Assembly: GCA_009869945.1 (NCBI GenBank)
Contig: WIXG01000147.1
Location: 112,261 to 176,260 of the forward strand
Origin: Mesaphorura yosii
Taxonomy: Eukaryota; Arthropoda; Collembola; Poduromorpha; Tullbergiidae
Direction: 5' to 3'
DNA length: 64,000 bases
Shown: positions 49,072 to 59,529 of the stretch, piece by piece
How positions within the stretch are numbered: position 1 is the stretch's first letter
Layout of the letters: every line of letters begins with the position of its first letter
The notes under the pieces: model-generated
Database searches by the model: none
Told to the model about the DNA's origin: nothing
What the model saw: the letters and a program-made list of their open reading frames with translations, nothing else
Made by a program: the position numbers and the translations under genes

Positions 49072-50506
49072 CTACACTATTGCCTTTCTCCGGCTCACCA
49101 CTCCTGGCCCCGGTATGTGTTCATGGTCCTCCGTGCAGTGGCCACACTCATTCCGTACGTAGTGGAACATGTAGTGAACGTCGGCCTTCAATTCTTTGAT
49201 CTTGGCCAGCACTTCCTCCTTCAACAGGTTGTAGCACATGGCCACGAGGCCCAAGCCCAGCAGCAAGTAGATGAAGTTGATGATCAGCTTCGTCTGGTTG
49301 GACTCGAGTTCTTCCTGGATGTTTGTACCGGGTACAAAATCCCCGAGCCCGATCTTGCACAGACTGATTACGCAGAAGTAGACCGAGTCCAAGTACTCCC
49401 AGCCCTCCCACTCGGCGAACATAATTGTGCCGATTATTATGTAGACGATGAGCACGTACACAGAGGCCGTGCTGGGCACGACTACGACGGAAGAGTCCTT
49501 CGACGTGGTGGCGGATCCCGGTCCAGAATGCTTGGTCGTCGAGGGAGTGGCCAAGTACTCGTCACCGAGCGCATTCTTGGCTGCGCTTCGTCCTTCAAAC
49601 CAGAATACACTTTCACCTCAAAATCTCATATGCACACGCTAACAGTTGGTACTTTGGCACTTACGAAGTTGACAGGAACTTAATTTGATGTAAATCCATT
49701 TAAATGCCTTGGACAGTGCTCGACCCATGTTCAGAAAGTAAAGGACATAAAGTGGAATACCAAAAACGGCATAAAACATGGTGATGACTTTGCCCCATTC
49801 CGTTCGAGGCACAAGATTCCCGTACCCAATCATTGTGAAAATGGACAGCGTGAACATGAGGGATGATGGAAACGTCCACTTCTCTTCCACCAGGCGACCG
49901 TCATAGCCCTTCTTGAATGCAGCAACAATTTGAGCCTAAACGGAGACGACAGACAGATGGATTCAGATTTTGAACTGTTGAGTCAAAAGGCTCCACACTG
50001 ACCTGAAAGGACCTGAGCGTCATATTGGCCGCTTCTTGCCAGTCATCCTCATTAAACTGCAGATTCATATAATGCTGGAGCAGGTTTTGGGCAGTGGCAT
50101 TCCGTAGCCTGGAAATGGCCATGACTTGCTCATTCCCCTGTGGATTTCCAGTGGTCTCCAATGCGATGAACATGAACGCGCCCAGCAGAGCGTAGCACAC
50201 GATGATGCCGCCAACTCCGACTTGAGTGCACATAAACGTGGTAATGGAACGACAGCACGTCTTGAACTGAAGGTTACGGGCTGAGGTAGCTCCCGTGCCC
50301 TGACCATCTTCCGGAATTCCGGGGTAGGGCGAGGTGGAGGGACCGTGTTCAACGTTGTGCCACGAGTGGCCACGCTGATAGGCAGGATGCAGGCGACTGA
50401 TGTGGTTGCTTGGCAGTGCTGCACCGCCGTGCTGAAAAGCGGGAGTCGGTCGATTACGGACCGAGTAAGAACGAATTGGGCCGCGATCCCGGCGTATGGA
50501 AGACAT
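49072..50506 (-). CDS. Two-pore-domain potassium channel (K2P, TWIK/TWK-like) with atypical filters
   Basis: Three minus-strand exons, 50003-50506, 49665-49935 and 49072-49616, join in frame to 439 residues. The order is a cytoplasmic N terminus of about 100 residues, M1 (VGGIIVCYALLGAFMFIALE), an extracellular cap with N-glycosylation sites (NATA, NMT), P1, M2 (GKVITMFYAVFGIPLYVLYF), a loop, M3 (VYVLIVYIIIGTIMF), P2, and M4 (IINFIYLLLGLGLVAMCYNLL). The tail is short, ending RRKAIV. K2P channels carry background potassium current. Here the filter in P1 reads M-I-G-Y-G-N (203-208) and in P2 K-I-G-L-G-D (346-351). Family filters normally read T-I/V-G-Y/F/L-G, so both threonines are replaced. 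All flanking family features are intact, so the gene does not look like a pseudogene. Confidence 0.92.
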
Positions 50507-51871
50507 GATTACTTAATTAAGATTTATTGCATCCACTTCACATTCACAATGGTCTCACAATGGAGCCAGTTCTCTTTTTCGAGTTAGCCTTCCACATCCG
50601 AAAGGAATTCGGCACAATCAACCATCAGCGTGCAGCAATGGCGAGAGTAATTGGCTGGTGACAGATTATGAAACATAAAAATAGCTCGAGATGGTGATGA
50701 GATACGCGATGAAGGAGATAAAGACTCACTCACACTTGCACTGCACTGCACAGAGTTTCTTTGATCTGAGTTCCTGTGGCGGAGTCGTTAAGTTATTATT
50801 TATGATTATCGACTGGCAAGTGCTGAACTCTTGACTTGTATTTTGTGCTCAGGAATGAAAATTGGAAATTTGCAGATTAAACAAATAATAAATGAGTGTT
50901 TGGGTGTTGGGGTCTCGAGTCTCGGGTGGTGGACCTTGGTAAATAAATAAACGTACGAGACGGAGATCACAACATGAAGACAGTGGCTGGCTGGCTGGCA
51001 CGCGCTCCGAAGCTCTTGTCGAGTGGTAGTATTATTATGGAGTGATGAGAATGATTATTATTAGATAAGAAGGCTGTGGATGTGAGATTTGAGATGAAAA
51101 TGAAGATGATGGCCGTGTTGACGAGATCCAAGCTCCGAGCACCGAGGCTGTTTCTTACTCGTGCTCCTACAGCGAGCAGTCTCCATCCCCGTCATCTTCG
51201 TCACGGTTCAAATAGTACGCTAGATGAAGAACCATCTCGCTCGCATTGTATTCTTCAGTTCCTGACTCAGGCTCCCATCTCTCAGGCTGGTATTAATAGA
51301 AGGAGACGCGAAAGCAGAAGACTCGCACTCTTTATGATTATTTTAAGATTTCCCAAGACAAAGTTCTATTTTTAAAATCATATGGAAGTTTAATGGTGTT
51401 GGTGCTCTTGCTCTCCTGCGCTGCTCCGAGATGAGCACATGTGTATTTATGGTGCGTGCGTCAACCGACACGAACAACGATCGAAGTCTTCAAAGAATTT
51501 TGAACATGTTTTGTTGTTTTGAGTCTCTTGGGATTTGATTTCACGTTTCAAAGCAACGTCTCGCATTTCTGCCATTCACGCTCTGCTTTTCTTCCGTATT
51601 GCTTTCTTAGATTTCTTTGAATTTCTTCCTCAGTTATTGAATCCCAATGAGTCGATGCCAAATTGCAATACTACTACACAAAGGATCCAACCTCCAAGCT
51701 CCTGGCTGTGCTGCGTGGCTCGAACGATGTACGCATAAATCAATCTGAGACATTTATTACACTGAAATGAATTGGGAATAGAAGAAAGTATACATGGCTA
51801 TTTACGATCAATTACAACTTGGAATGCAATTCAGCAGTGCAGCAAGAAGATTCTGAGTCACTACGCCAGCG
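50507..51871. promoter_or_regulatory. Upstream region of the K2P gene and 3' flank of PTRHD1
   Basis: This 1.36-kb stretch has no supported coding exon; a 5' untranslated exon of the channel is possible. The PTRHD1 polyadenylation signal (TTTATT on plus) lies at 51753-51758. Confidence 0.4.
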
Positions 51872-52295
51872 CTACGTATACAGTTTTAAGTGGCCGATGA
51901 ATTCCTTGAGCTCCTGTTTCGTGTAAGGCTTAATGGCGATGCACGTTGGAATATTTTCCGGCTGCTCGATCCACAGCTTGTGATCAATCCCGTTCTTTTT
52001 CAGCTTATCAGCAACTTCTTCCAGCGCAGGCAGGTCGGGTGCTTGGAGTACCACCTTGTGCATGGAGTCCAGTGACGCGAAGTACTGTTCCGTACTTTTA
52101 TCTGAGCCGAACAAATGGAGGACTGCAGTTGACGCATGACAAGCTTGAGCTGTTGGAACGAAAACAGAGTCATATCATCTGTCATGGTTGTGAATAACTC
52201 TTTATGACTGCCTGCTTACCTATAAGAGCACCTAAAGGCCACTTCAGCGTGGTTTGTAGATCCTTCCGTATAATAATGTACTGGATGAGGCTCAT
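51872..52295 (-). CDS. PTRHD1: Putative peptidyl-tRNA hydrolase PTRHD1
   Basis: Two minus-strand exons, 52220-52295 and 51872-52149, join in frame to 117 residues. The start is the ATG before SLIQYIIIRKDL; the frame remains open upstream without another ATG. The PTH2 fold is shown by QYIIIRKDL, WPLGALIAQACHA (joined across the intron), MHKVVLQAPDLPALEEVADKL, and IDHKLWIEQPENIPTCIAIKPY. Those blocks match animal PTRHD1. PTH2-type enzymes release peptides from stalled peptidyl-tRNA, but whether PTRHD1 itself keeps that activity is uncertain. The human protein is 140 residues, mainly because of a longer N terminus. Confidence 0.93.
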
Positions 52296-52630
52296 GTTGG
52301 GGTCTGCCAAAGCTGTTTGGATTGAATCGATTCTTATCAACTTAATCACAGTGAGACTTCTCCAACTGCCAGAAAGATTCACAGAGGAATTGATGGCCAA
52401 TGGAATACTAGCACGGGTCTAAATTGCTAAGCTCAATTATGACATTAGCGACCACATTAGCCGGTCAACTCCAGTCGCAGTCGCAAGAGGTTTGAAACAC
52501 GACGAGTTGACGCCAAAAGAACAAAGTTGACAAAGACAAAAAATAAGCATCCCCAAATCAGTAGCTAAGAGGAAATGTTAATTTGTAAGTGTGGTGTTTG
52601 GTGTTTCTCGAAGTGTGTTTTGTACGTTTA
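52296..52630. other. Short spacer between PTRHD1 and the unknown membrane-protein gene
   Basis: Both neighbours are on the minus strand. It must hold the PTRHD1 promoter and the 3' end of the upstream gene; nothing distinct is seen. Confidence 0.4.
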
Positions 52631-54310
52631 TTATACCGCAATCTCTTCCAACGTATGATACCGATCATTATCAAATGAAAGCATCGCCATGCTGGGCTCG
52701 ACGCTCCTGTCCGGCGTACTACGCCCATTGAAAATGAACGCTGATGGTGTACTCGATTTATGGCCCGTGACGAGCCAGCAAAGTCCAGCCAGCACGAGAA
52801 CGGGTCCAATGACAATCGCCATCACCCCAAGTGCTGTCACTATTTTCTGGAGAACTTCCCCAGGCAGGAATTCAAGTTCATGCCATCCGCCCTGATCCCA
52901 TCCACCTGCGCTGATGCTGCCTCCGACCCATCCTGCAATTTCATGAGGAATGGAGTCGAAAAATGTGTTCGGCGACTGCTGCTGCGGGAGCCAGGAATTC
53001 CAACCAGTTTGGATGGGATGCTGTTGAAATGGTGCTGGAACTGAAACTGCAGGCGGTGGTCCATGAAAATGTTGACCTTGTTGATGTTCCTCGGAGGAGT
53101 GCTCATCCTTGTTCTTTTTCTTCTTCTTGCCTTTCTTCTTACCCTTTTTGATTTTCTTCTTAATCTTCTTGATCAGTTTCAAGATGCGGCCGTGGGGTGC
53201 GCCAAGAGTGTCGTAATCAGTGTCAATGTCTTCCTTGGTATAAATTAGAGGCGCTCCCAGTGTTTCTGCCGGTTGTGGACGCTGGAGCAGCTCAAGTCCC
53301 GATGATTTTGTGGCTTCACCTTGGCACAAGTGATTCCTCTTTCGTAGCAACACGGCTGTTACACTATCAGGAACAAATTCTGTTGCGTTCGCAAGTGACG
53401 GAGTGATTCCCTGCCCGCTACCGCTGTCGTTTCGATTCTGATATGGTGGAACTTGAAAGAAATGCAGCTCCACTAGGTAATAGTAAGGATCATCATCGTC
53501 ATAAATTGGAAGTGCATGACCTCTTAAATTTCTCTGCGCCCGCATCTGCTTCTGGACTTTCCTCACAATTTGGTACACTGACGCCCGGGTACTCTCAGAC
53601 AAGAACGATGTCGAGTCGAGGTCTCTGTGCCTGTTCTTCCATCGTGCAGGATTTGACAAGTACAGAGTACCTTGAATCCACTCCTGTCGAACGAGTCCCA
53701 ATTTCCGACTCAAGGTGCTCCGACTCCAGAATTTTAGCAAAAGAGGCACGAGTTTCTTTGAGTAGCCGAATGTGGCAGCGGAACACTCTCCACTTGGAGC
53801 GGGAGTGGTTTTCGCCGCTTCTTCTGCCCGCCTCACGCTGGCAGTATGTTGAAGAGTAATATTCTTCACGAAGAGATGAATGGGTTGGTTTTCTGCAAGT
53901 GGCAGTCCCTGCAGCATCGTGGAATTTGGCGAAACCAAAGTGGGAGGGTGGTAAATGCTCAGTTCCGGGGGCTCCGTCCTTATAACTAAGGACCGAGACG
54001 TAGCTGCTGGCGTTGGTAGGCCAATTAACCCATTTCCGGCTTTGACGAATAAGAGAATGGCCGACGCCAATAACTAGAAAATGATTCATGCCTGTTAGAC
54101 ACGCAGGTGATAAAATGAAGGGATTGATTACCATGTTTCGTTGGCACGCGGGCCGTCCGCTAGCCTGAGCTGGCCAAGTTGGGTCCGTGCTGCTATCCGA
54201 ACACTCGTCTTGGGACTGGCGGTGACCCGATTGATCCCACCTACATTTATAACATTTTCCTGACTCACAAGTGAAGTGGCATTCAATTCGTTACGAGATG
54301 AGGTCAGCAT
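52631..54310 (-). CDS. Unknown single-pass membrane protein with a long extracellular region and a Lys tract
   Basis: Two minus-strand exons, 54269-54310 and 52631-54073, join in frame to 494 residues. The strong GTGAGT donor after ATG plus 14 codons was preferred because it alone connects in frame to the second exon and yields a signal-like core (SLLLASAILLF). The ectodomain carries NxS/T sites (NST, NIT, NDS, NAT) and a Tyr/Asp-rich DDDDPYYY. It then has a Lys-rich stretch (about 25 residues, at plus 53100-53185) followed by a Pro/Gln/His-rich segment. A hydrophobic helix near the C terminus (VTALGVMAIVIGPVLVLAGL) is followed by a short Ser/Thr-rich cytoplasmic tail ending TLEEIAV. I recognise no domain. 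The gene could be lineage-specific. A longer first-exon frame (54128-54334) ends in a stop if read through. Confidence 0.6.
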
Positions 54311-54781
54311 GAAGAAACTGAAAGATGCACACATTCAACTAATTTTCATTATGCGTCGTTAGTCTCGTATGAATTATGCTTGATGTGTCGGATTGGGTCC
54401 GGTTAAAACAAAGCCCCAGCCTTAATCCGAGTAACGTGCTACACGAAGTCTCAACAAAAGCAATACTTCACGAGATTAGCAAGGCTTAATTTTAATTTCT
54501 CGATTTATTGTTTTCACTGTCTTTGAACCAAGGCACGCTTCTGAACGATTTAGACTTTGCCTTTCTCCATTGCCGAATTATGTCTTAATTAGTTGTGTAA
54601 TTACTAACTTCACTGAATTAGCAAATTCGCTGAGAACCTCAAAAAGTGATCAATGAGAACGCACTTGAAACGATATTGTAAAATCGTTTATTACGTATAA
54701 AGAGGCCATGAACAAAATTTATATTATATACAATGTCGGTGTAATTAACACTAAAATTAATACATAAGGAAAGGTTCCGGC
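54311..54781. other. Spacer between the unknown membrane-protein gene and SF3B6
   Basis: About 470 bp, with the SF3B6 polyadenylation signal (TTTATT on plus) at 54687-54692. Possible 5' untranslated sequence of the unknown gene sits at the left. Confidence 0.4.
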
Positions 54782-55352
54782 TTAATGGTCCGGCGTCTCC
54801 AATCCATACTTCACCTTCATATTCTGAATTTCTTCTAGCTTCTTTTCCGCATCGAGTTTCTTAAACGCCTTAGTGGACTGATAATAAAGGACGACCAGAT
54901 AACGATTACAGACGTTGAATCCGGAGAGGTGATCACAGGCGTTCTTCGCGTCGAAAATGTCCTCGTACACAACAAAAGCCGTGCCACGGGTTTCGGGTGT
55001 GTTGCCACTAGAAAATTAAATAGAGTACATCTATTAGATCAACACTCTAGTACGCTCGGCTATAAAGCTATATATAATTAATAATTCCTGGTGAAATAGT
55101 AGAGAATCTTACACTCTAATTTGCCGTATCGCCCCGTACTTTCCAAATATGTCGTACATTTCTTCAGCAGTGATCTTGTAGGGTAGGTTGCGAATGTACA
55201 GGACGCGGTTTACTTCTGGAGGAAGGCGAACCTGAAACCGAAATTAGAGACAAGATTAGCTGATAAGACCTTTAGTGCTTTATATATTGATAAGGATGTA
55301 GTAAAATGTTAATGGAGCTTACGTTCGTCCGCCGCTGCATCGCCATTGCCAT
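54782..55352 (-). CDS. SF3B6: Splicing factor 3B subunit 6 (SF3b14/p14)
   Basis: Three minus-strand exons, 55323-55352, 55113-55231 and 54782-55007, join in frame to 124 residues, about the 125 of human p14. It is an RRM protein of the U2 snRNP that contacts the branch-point adenosine and SF3B1. RNP2 reads VLYIRNLPY and RNP1 reads [10 protein letters not shown]; the C-terminal helix ends [11 protein letters not shown]. The first exon encodes only [10 protein letters not shown]. It lies head to head with eIF3c at 517 bp. Confidence 0.96.
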
Positions 55353-55869
55353 TTTGTAGTAAACCACTGGTTAATTAACTGGAAAAATTAGGATATTTCC
55401 AAACTACTACCATCAAGATTCCAATGCTAAATCAAACCCCGAAACTTAAACCCGTAGTTTAAAAAAAATACAACTTCTAGGGACTTCCGTTTATAGCTTC
55501 GACTTGAAGTCAACTTTCAAAGATTCGCTGTCCCTTCTCCATCTATCTTGCATCGCTATACTTGTCTATTCCTCATTCTCATATGCATGCTCATGGTAGC
55601 AATCGTGTACCAAAATTGCGGCAACACGGCTTCATCTCGTCCTGCAGTAGACGCGAACCCTTTTTATGCAACGCCGCTACTACTCGCGTATTTCGCACGT
55701 TTTGTAGTTCTGTGAACGTACGAAGATTTGGATAGGGAACCATGCATGCCTTCATAAAAACTGAACTGCAGCCGGTGCGGTGTTCAAATTCAGACAGCTT
55801 GAATTCCTTGCCATCGGATTGTGCGAATTAAATCAGTGATTGTTCAGTTATTCAAAAAGTGACACAACA
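55353..55869. promoter_or_regulatory. Shared divergent promoter of SF3B6 (-) and EIF3C (+)
   Basis: There are 517 bp between ATGs, including a pyrimidine-rich stretch. No TATA box with good spacing is visible to either side. Confidence 0.5.
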
Positions 55870-58800
55870 ATGAGTAAGTTCTACGGACGTGGATCAGACT
55901 CTGAGTCTGAGAGTTCATCGTCGGAGTCAGAAAATGAGCAGACCATCAAGAAGCCAATCATTGCAGCAACAGCATATGATGATGTAAATGGCACGACTTG
56001 ATAATTAACTGATACGCGATTGCAGACTTCAGGACATTGGTAAATTAATTGAAATCTTTCAATTTCAGCTAAGCGATGATGACGAGGAAAGCAGCAAGCG
56101 CGTGGTGCGGTCGGCTAAGGAGAAACGATACGGAGAAATCTCTGCAATTCTCAAGAGGATCAGGAATTACCGGAAGAATAATGATGTTTCAAACATTTTA
56201 GATTGTAAGCTAAACTTCAATCTATCTATCAAAGCGAAGTTTAATGAAAATATTATAGTAATGAAATCATTTACTTCGCAGGTTTCGAAGAATTAATTCG
56301 AGCTCACCAGAAAGCCCTCCCTATCATAATGAAAGAGGAAAAAGGCGTGACTCCACAATTTTACCTTCGCACGTTGGCGCAACTGGAAGTTTTTGTAAAT
56401 CAACAATGGGAAGCTAAGAAATCAGCTGCTGGAGCAAAGAAGCCAGTTAATAAGAGTTTAGGACCACTGAGGCAAAAGTTACGGAAGTACAACAAGGATT
56501 TTGAAGAGGAATTGGTTAAATTCCGAGAGAATCCCGATTTACTGGAAGAGGATGAACTTGACGACGAGAAAGAAGGTGGAGAAAAAGATGAAGACGCGGA
56601 AGAGAGTGGAAGCAGTTCCAGCGAAGACGAAGCCGAGACCAAAGCCAAGAAGAAGGCAGATAAGAAGAAAGTGAAGGTAGCTGCTACTTTGCTTTCCTCA
56701 GTTTACCTTTTTCCTAATTCTACCTAATTGCTAGAAATGGAAAAAAGTAGGCACTGTATTGATATGTTGCGGTTTTTTGTAGATCGAGGGAGAAGGAGAT
56801 GAATCAGATGATTCCTATTGGGATTCCAGCTCGGAGTCTTCCAGTTCGTCCGATGACGAGACACAATACGCATCGCTCCGAGAAAAGTTCTTGAAAAAAC
56901 CAGGAAAAGATTCAGAGAAACCACGAAAAGAGAAAGAAGGTAAAAGAAAGAGGGAGAGGCGAATTATTAAAGAAGAGTCGCTGAGTGATGACGGTCCGGA
57001 GTGGGAGATCGTTAACCGAGGTGCACTTGCCGAAAGACCAAAAATGTTCAACAAAGACGAGGAGATTAATACTGGAGTTGTTATCAAGAAACTTAATGAA
57101 ATTACGGCGGTTCGTGGTAAAAAGGTACAACCTTGAAACATTTCAGCAAATTATCCGACTGTTAAGATATTCTATAATAATTCGTTTTCATGTAGGGAAC
57201 CGACCGAAGAGAACAAATTGACCTCCTCGTCGAGCTGGAATCAATTGCAATTGCACACAACTTGGGTCCCGGAGTTCAGCTTAAGATCGCCTTCTCTCTT
57301 GTGGCTGCAATTTTTGATTACAGTTTGAAAGTGCACGAGTTGCAAAAGGTTCACTTCTGGATGAAGTTACTTGATAAAGTGACTGAAATGTTGAACATTG
57401 CAATCGAATCGAAGGATTTTCTCACAGTAAGCATGACCTGACTCAGACCTGCATTGTGCATAGCCTTTGACTTTGATACACTAATAATAATTCTTCCCAT
57501 GCGGTGCTAGGTTGATGAGGACGTTCCAGAAGACGCAGAAATTTTAGATCGACCTCCCGCAGGACAGAAAATCAAAATTCGCGGATGTTTGTTGACTGTT
57601 TTTGAGCGAATGGATGAGGAGTTCTTGAAAGTGTTAAAGGTGAGAGAGTGAAAAGGTGGTGGATTGCCAGGATTGCTTGTCTGTCCCGCTGTAACAACCT
57701 AATGGCATGAACCTGTTTCATTGCAGGAACTGGATTCACATTCGTTTGAGTACGTTGAACGAGTGCAGGATGAGAAAAGAGTTTGTGAAATTCTGGACAA
57801 GCTTATTGGATATCTGGAAAGCACCGAATTGGTGAACGATAAGGGGCTCATGTGCCGCGCCTATTACAAGAAGATTGAACACCTTTACTATAAGTTTGAT
57901 ATTCGAGTACTCAAAAAGAAAAGGGTAAGAATTTTGGAGACTGACTTTAATCGATGCACTACTATGCAGTACGATCGACTCTTTAAATGAGACATTCGTA
58001 AAGAAAAGGGTGCTAGAATAAATCTCAGCTACACTCAGATCCCGGAATCGAATTTTAATACAATGCTTGATTCCGCTGCTTGGGAGTGTGCACAATAATT
58101 TTTCGAAAAGATTCGAATACCAAAACCCACAGCTAGTGCTTACAGATGTTTTCATCTGTTTTCCTTCTGTTATCTGTAGGGCGAGTACACCGGCGAGACA
58201 ACCGTTGACGAACTGCAACGCTTAGCAAGCTACATTTACGCTAAGGACACGACGGATCGCCTACGAACTCGTGCAATTCTTTCGCACATATTTCACCATG
58301 CTCTTCATGATAACTGGTTTGAAGCTCGAGACTTGCTTCTGATGTCACATTTGCAAGAAGTTATCCAGCACTCTGATCCGCCAACGATGATCATTTACAA
58401 CCGTGCGATTGTGCAACTCGGCATCTGCGCCTTCCGCCATGAATCAATCCTGGAGGCCCACAATTGCTTATCCGATTTGATGATGAGTGCACGAGTGAAA
58501 GAGCTTCTGGCCCAAGGGCTCATGCCACAGCATCGACATGACAGATCGGCGGAGCAAGAAAAGATCGAAAGAAGTCGCCAAGTTCCGTTCCACATGCAAC
58601 TCAACCTGGACGTCATTGAATGTATCTATTTGGCGTCTGCGATGTTGATTGAAGTTCCATACATTGCTGAGCATGAGTTTGATGCGAAGAGAAGACCCAT
58701 TTCGAAAACATTTTACCATCAATTGCGAACACTCGAAAAGCAGTCGTTGACCGGTCCACCGGAATCGATGAGAGAGCACGTCGTGGCCGCAGCAAGAGCA

Positions 58801-59519
58801 ATGAAAAAGGGTGACTGGAAAGGATGCTACAATTCGTTGGTGAATGAGAAGATGGATCGGAAAGTGTGGCAGTATTTCACAATTTACGAATACACTCAAG
58901 GCGAACGAAGGTGACACAGTCAAAGGATTGTTTACTGCATTGATTTTGACCAACTGATGAATGCTTTGGTATTGTCTTGCAATTCCTTTCAGATTTGGCG
59001 TTAAGGAAATGTTGATGAGGAAGATTAAGGCAGAGACGCTTCGAACCTATTTGTTCACGTATTCTCACGTGTACGACTCCATATCGCTGGCACGATTGGG
59101 CGAACTGTACGAAATGGAGTACAAGCAAGTGCACTCCATCGTAGCCAAAATGATCATAAACCAAGAGTTGATGGCTTCCATGGACGAACCAACTCGTTCG
59201 GTAGTGCTGCATCGTACTGAACCAACTCGTCTTCAATCCATGCTTCTTCAAATTGCTGACAAGGTTTGCATTCTGAAAATTTTTTCACCAATCCCTCGCC
59301 ATACCCTACTGTATCATTTGTATGGTATTTTGTTCACAGGTGAATATTCTTCGAGAAACTAGCGATCGAAGCATGGAAACCAAAATCCAAGGTGGGCCAG
59401 GCACGCTAGGACCTGGAGGCAAAGGGCAAAGATTTCAACGAGGAGACTGGAAAGGAGGCAATCGTAGACAACAAAGACCACAGCAACAAATGCAACCACA
59501 ACAATCGGTTCAGGAGTAG
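55870..59519 (+). CDS. EIF3C: Eukaryotic translation initiation factor 3 subunit C
   Basis: Ten exons join in frame to 908 residues (human about 913): 55870-55983, 56069-56204, 56282-56676, 56783-57124, 57196-57426, 57511-57639, 57727-57924, 58180-58910, 58993-59263 and 59340-59519. It is a core scaffold of eIF3 on the 40S subunit, contacting eIF1 and eIF5 through its N terminus. The start [14 protein letters not shown] is a family hallmark. Acidic Ser/Glu-rich stretches follow, then the helical repeat region with [10 protein letters not shown]-like and [14 protein letters not shown] blocks, and the PCI domain with [18 protein letters not shown] near residues 770-790. The tail is Gly/Gln/Arg-rich. 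AATAAA lies at 59523-59528, just 4 bp after the stop. Confidence 0.97.
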
Positions 59520-59522
59520 CCC

Positions 59523-59528
59523 AATAAA
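59523..59528 (+). terminator. Polyadenylation signal of EIF3C
   Basis: AATAAA directly after the stop codon, implying a very short 3' untranslated region. Confidence 0.7.
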
Positions 59529-59529
59529 A

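Noticed and set aside
54128-54334. Longer alternative first exon of the unknown membrane protein
   Set aside because: Its donor (GTAATC) leaves a phase that runs into a stop after splicing to 54073 or to the alternative acceptor near 54090; the internal GTGAGT donor at 54268 gives a clean join and a signal peptide.
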